From positions 558,001 through 622,000 of the forward strand of contig JAJCJJ010000001.1 in the NCBI GenBank assembly GCA_020555865.1: a DNA stretch of 64,000 nucleotides, read 5' to 3'. The position numbers and the translations under genes were made by a program. The stretch comes from a bacterium 210917-DFI.7.65 (GTDB lineage: Bacteria > Bacillota > Clostridia > Oscillospirales > Oscillospiraceae). The notes under the pieces were generated by a model, which worked only from the letters and a program-made list of their open reading frames with translations, searched no databases and had not been told where the DNA came from. Shown here piece by piece: positions 61,599 to 64,000 of the stretch. Each line of letters starts with the position of its first letter. Positions within the stretch are counted from its first letter, which is position 1.

Positions 61599-62399
61599 AT
61601 GAAAATTTTTGTTTGTGTCAAGCAGGTTCCGGATACCTCCGGTAAGGTTGCTGTCGATGAAAATGGTATCCTGATCCGTTCTTCCATGCCCACCATCATC
61701 AACCCTGATGATATGAACGCAATGGAAGCGGCGCTGCAGCTGAAGGATGAAACCGGCTGCAAGGTGGTTGCTGTTACCATGGGTCCCCCTCCTGCAGAGG
61801 GCATGCTGCGTGAGCTGATCGCCATGGGCGCTGACGAGGGTATCCTGATCTCTGCCCGTGAGTTCGGCGGCAGCGACACTTTCGCTACGTCTCAGATCAT
61901 TGCCGCAGCCATCAACCATGTGGGCCTGGAAAAGGACGACATGATCATCTGCGGCCGTCAGGCCATCGACGGCGACACCGCTCAGGTTGGTCCTCAGATC
62001 GCTGAAAAGCTGGACCTGCCCCAGGTTACATATGCAGCGGAAATCAAGAAAGAGGGCAACGAAGTCACCGTCAAGCGCATGCTGGAAGATGGCTATATGA
62101 CCATTAAGATGCAGACACCCTGCCTGGTGACCTGCATCAAGGAGCTGAATGCTCCTCGCTACATGTCCGTGCCCGGCATCTTCGAGTGCTACAGCAAGCC
62201 CCTGACCATTCTGGACTTTGAAGCACTGAAGGACGAGCCTCTGATCGAGCTGGACACCATTGGTCTGAAGGGTTCTCCCACGAACATCTTCAAGTCCTTT
62301 ACTCCTCCCCAGAAGGGTGTCGGTGTCATGCTGGAGGGTGCCGACAAGGCAACCGCAGCAGATCTTGCTGACAGACTGCTGAAGAAGCATGTCATCTGA
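61599..62399 (+). CDS. etfB: Electron transfer flavoprotein beta subunit
   Basis: A 266-residue EtfB. The start MKIFVCVKQVPDTSG, the signature CGRQAIDGDTAQVGP and VLRP-like end regions fit Clostridia EtfB, which binds the second, bifurcating FAD in place of AMP. GAGGAGG lies before the ATG. It is followed by etfA after 19 bases. Confidence 0.95.
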   Translation: MKIFVCVKQVPDTSGKVAVDENGILIRSSMPTIINPDDMNAMEAALQLKDETGCKVVAVTMGPPPAEGMLRELIAMGADEGILISAREFGGSDTFATSQIIAAAINHVGLEKDDMIICGRQAIDGDTAQVGPQIAEKLDLPQVTYAAEIKKEGNEVTVKRMLEDGYMTIKMQTPCLVTCIKELNAPRYMSVPGIFECYSKPLTILDFEALKDEPLIELDTIGLKGSPTNIFKSFTPPQKGVGVMLEGADKATAADLADRLLKKHVI

Positions 62400-62418
62400 T
62401 TGAAAGGAGAAATAAATT

Positions 62419-63525
62419 ATGGCTTTTAATAGTGCAGCTATCGAAGAATTCAAGGATATCTGGGTATTCTGCGAGCAGCGTGATGGTAAACTGATGAACA
62501 CCGACTTCGAACTGATCTCTGAGGGCCGCAAGCTGGCGGACGAGCGCGGTTCCAAGCTGGTCGGCATCCTGCTGGGCGACAACGTTCAGGGCATTGCCAA
62601 GGAACTGGGCGGCTACGGTGCAGATAAGGTGATCGTTTGCGAAGATCCTGCTCTGAAGGTCTATACGACCGACGCTTACACCAAGGTCATCTGCGATGTG
62701 GCGATGGAGAAGAAGCCTGAAGTCATTCTGATTGGCGCTTCCAACATCGGCCGCGATCTGGGTCCCCGTTGCGCAGCCCGTATGCACACCGGCCTGACCG
62801 CAGACTGCACCCACCTCGATATTGACATGGATGGTTATCTGAACTATCTGAAGGAAGGCTCCACCATCGATGTAGACAGCGTGAAGTGGAACATGGAAGA
62901 TATCAACCTGAAGATGACCCGTCCTGCATTCGGCGGCCATCTGATGGCAACCATTATCTGCCCCCGTTTCCGTCCCTGCATGTCCACGGTGCGCCCTGGT
63001 GTTATGAAGAAGGCTCCTTTCGATCAGGCTAAGGCTGACGCTTGCGAGATCGAAGTCATCAAGCCCACCGTGTCTGAGGCCGACATTCAGGCAAAGGTAG
63101 TGGAAGTGGTCAAGGAAGCTAAGGAACTGGTGGACCTGATCGGCGCCGATGTAATCGTTTCCGTGGGCCGCGGCATCAACAAGGATCCCGAGAAGGGTAT
63201 CGAGTTGGCCAAGCAGTTGGCAGACGCTTTCGGCGGCGGCGTTGTGGGTTCCTCCCGTGCGCTGGTTGACGCTGGCCTGATCACCGCTGATCACCAGGTC
63301 GGCCAGACCGGTAAGACTGTGCATCCCAAGGTGTATGTGGCTCTGGGTATCTCTGGCGCCATTCAGCACAAGGCTGGTATGCAGGATTCCGAGCTGATCA
63401 TTGCGGTCAATAAGAACGAGACGGCTCCCATCTTTGACGTTGCCGATTACGGCATCTGCGGCGACCTGTTTAAGGTTGTTCCCATGATGATCGAAGCGAT
63501 CAACGCTGCAAAGGCATCCAAATAA
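62419..63525 (+). CDS. etfA: Electron transfer flavoprotein alpha subunit
   Basis: A 368-residue EtfA. The C-terminal FAD domain shows VSVGRGINKDPEKG, GSSRALVDAG, HQVGQTGKTVHPKVYVALGISGAIQH and VNKNETAPIFDVADYGI, all hallmarks. AAAGGAG precedes the ATG. It is the last gene of the operon; neither butyryl-CoA:acetate CoA-transferase nor butyrate kinase follows. Confidence 0.96.
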   Translation: MAFNSAAIEEFKDIWVFCEQRDGKLMNTDFELISEGRKLADERGSKLVGILLGDNVQGIAKELGGYGADKVIVCEDPALKVYTTDAYTKVICDVAMEKKPEVILIGASNIGRDLGPRCAARMHTGLTADCTHLDIDMDGYLNYLKEGSTIDVDSVKWNMEDINLKMTRPAFGGHLMATIICPRFRPCMSTVRPGVMKKAPFDQAKADACEIEVIKPTVSEADIQAKVVEVVKEAKELVDLIGADVIVSVGRGINKDPEKGIELAKQLADAFGGGVVGSSRALVDAGLITADHQVGQTGKTVHPKVYVALGISGAIQHKAGMQDSELIIAVNKNETAPIFDVADYGICGDLFKVVPMMIEAINAAKASK

Positions 63526-63552
63526 TTCTGTCCGGGTTTTTGCCCGGAGCAA

Positions 63553-63592
63553 ACGAGTCCGCTTTGCCATGGCAAAGCGGACTCGTATTTTA
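63553..63592 (+). terminator. Terminator of the butyrate operon
   Basis: A perfect palindromic stem of 17 bp (63553-63569 with 63570-63586) followed by ATTTTAT. It may also serve the convergent gene at the edge, with a weaker T run on the minus strand. Confidence 0.88.
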
Positions 63593-63674
63593 TCAGACGT
63601 TTGTTATCGATGCAATGCAAAACGGATATACCAAATGGGCTGGGGCGAAGTGCTGTACCGCATGCGGCGAATGC

Positions 63675-64000
63675 TCATTGCGCCGATTTCCTGCGCTCAC
63701 GCGGCTTGGCTGGTTTGCCCTGGGCTGCAGAAGGAACGGGAGCATGGGAAGAGACGCTATCGGATGCGGGATGCAGCGCCGTGCGGAGGACATAGTCTGC
63801 AGCTCCAAACAGGGCGCGTTTGGTGTCAAAACATGCAATATAAACCTGATTGCCCATGGCAACGGAGAGGGCGTCGGGCATACGGCCGACCATGTGCATA
63901 TGCGTGCCGTACAGCGTCATGATCTCATCATGGCTATGCAGGTACTGTCTGTGATCCCGGCGGCCGAAGTAGGCGCAGTAGGCGTGGGGGCCTGTATAGC
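63675..64000 (-). CDS. C-terminal part of an unknown protein, cut by the window edge
   Basis: The minus-strand frame is open from 64000 to a stop at 63675, giving the last 108 residues of a longer protein. It includes YTGPHAYCAYFGRRDHRQYL, HSHDEIMTLYGTHMHMVGR and a proline- and lysine-rich basic tail. The His and Tyr rich part suggests a metal- or substrate-binding domain, but I recognise no family. The start lies outside the window. An internal ATG at 63920 is probably not the start. Confidence 0.6.
   Translation of the reverse strand, partial: YTGPHAYCAYFGRRDHRQYLHSHDEIMTLYGTHMHMVGRMPDALSVAMGNQVYIACFDTKRALFGAADYVLRTALHPASDSVSSHAPVPSAAQGKPAKPRERRKSAQ

Noticed and set aside
1..64000. CRISPR arrays, insertion sequences, rRNA genes and long tandem repeats
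   Set aside because: I looked for regularly spaced repeats, transposase frames and rRNA signatures and found none; only the integrase relic indicates mobility.

Overview
The window looks like chromosome from a Gram-positive, anaerobic, moderately GC-rich member of the Clostridia, most likely an Oscillospiraceae or Butyricicoccaceae type gut butyrate producer. This is inferred from gene content: a crt-hbd-bcd-etfB-etfA butyryl-CoA operon, formate-tetrahydrofolate ligase under a ZTP riboswitch, a Firmicutes FabK-type fatty acid operon, a T-box before pheST, an L20-type leader before infC-rpmI-rplT, IreB, YlxM, YabE-like and YfmF/YfmH homologues. No species can be named from the sequence alone.

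Layout. 1-5.9 kb: a LysR regulator divergent from a beta-keto acid cleavage enzyme, an unknown gene, uvrB and two small membrane or DUF2812-type genes. 5.9-9.5 kb: a decayed mobile element (broken tyrosine integrase, an intact PH-domain gene, broken S24-type repressor, several broken short genes) next to a tRNA-Gln(CUG). 9.5-19.7 kb: rsmA, a YabE-like G5/3D protein, trmD-rimM, a MarR/MATE pair, an aldehyde dehydrogenase and khpA-rpsP-ffh-ylxM; the usual ylxM-ffh-rpsP-khpA-rimM-trmD cluster is split here. 20-26.3 kb: yfmF-yfmH-lgt-folD, then the ZTP riboswitch and fhs. 26.4-36.1 kb: a compact fatty acid operon acpP-accBCDA-fabH-fabK-fabD-fabG-fabF-fabZ followed by a MarR gene with its own promoter. 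36.2-43.9 kb (minus strand): a small membrane protein, an XRE regulator, an NlpC/P60 hydrolase, an unknown gene, ireB and pheS-pheT with a T-box. 44-53.7 kb: TIGR04076 protein, NAD(P)HX repair enzyme, lipoprotein, alr, a MazF without visible antitoxin, secreted and unknown proteins, nrdR, murC, cca and a phosphoesterase. 53.7-58.2 kb: a 29-residue Gln/Asn-rich peptide, rubrerythrin, infC-rpmI-rplT, a hemolysin III protein and trmB. 58.5-63.6 kb: the butyrate operon without thiolase. The right edge cuts a gene of unknown function.

How it works together. The two metabolic blocks share a theme: carbon is built into fatty acids from malonyl-CoA through the acc/fab operon, and reduced to butyryl-CoA through crt/hbd/bcd/etf, with candidate redox (Rex-like) and MarR-type operators at the two promoters. 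One-carbon supply (folD, fhs) is gated by ZTP, and the translation genes carry classical RNA leaders. I did not find a clearly new multi-gene system. The observations most worth a second look are the enlarged PheT with what looks like a second EMAP-like repeat, the Gln/Asn-rich micro-gene, the decayed element, the tandem operator in the fatty acid promoter and the two palindromes before the butyrate operon.
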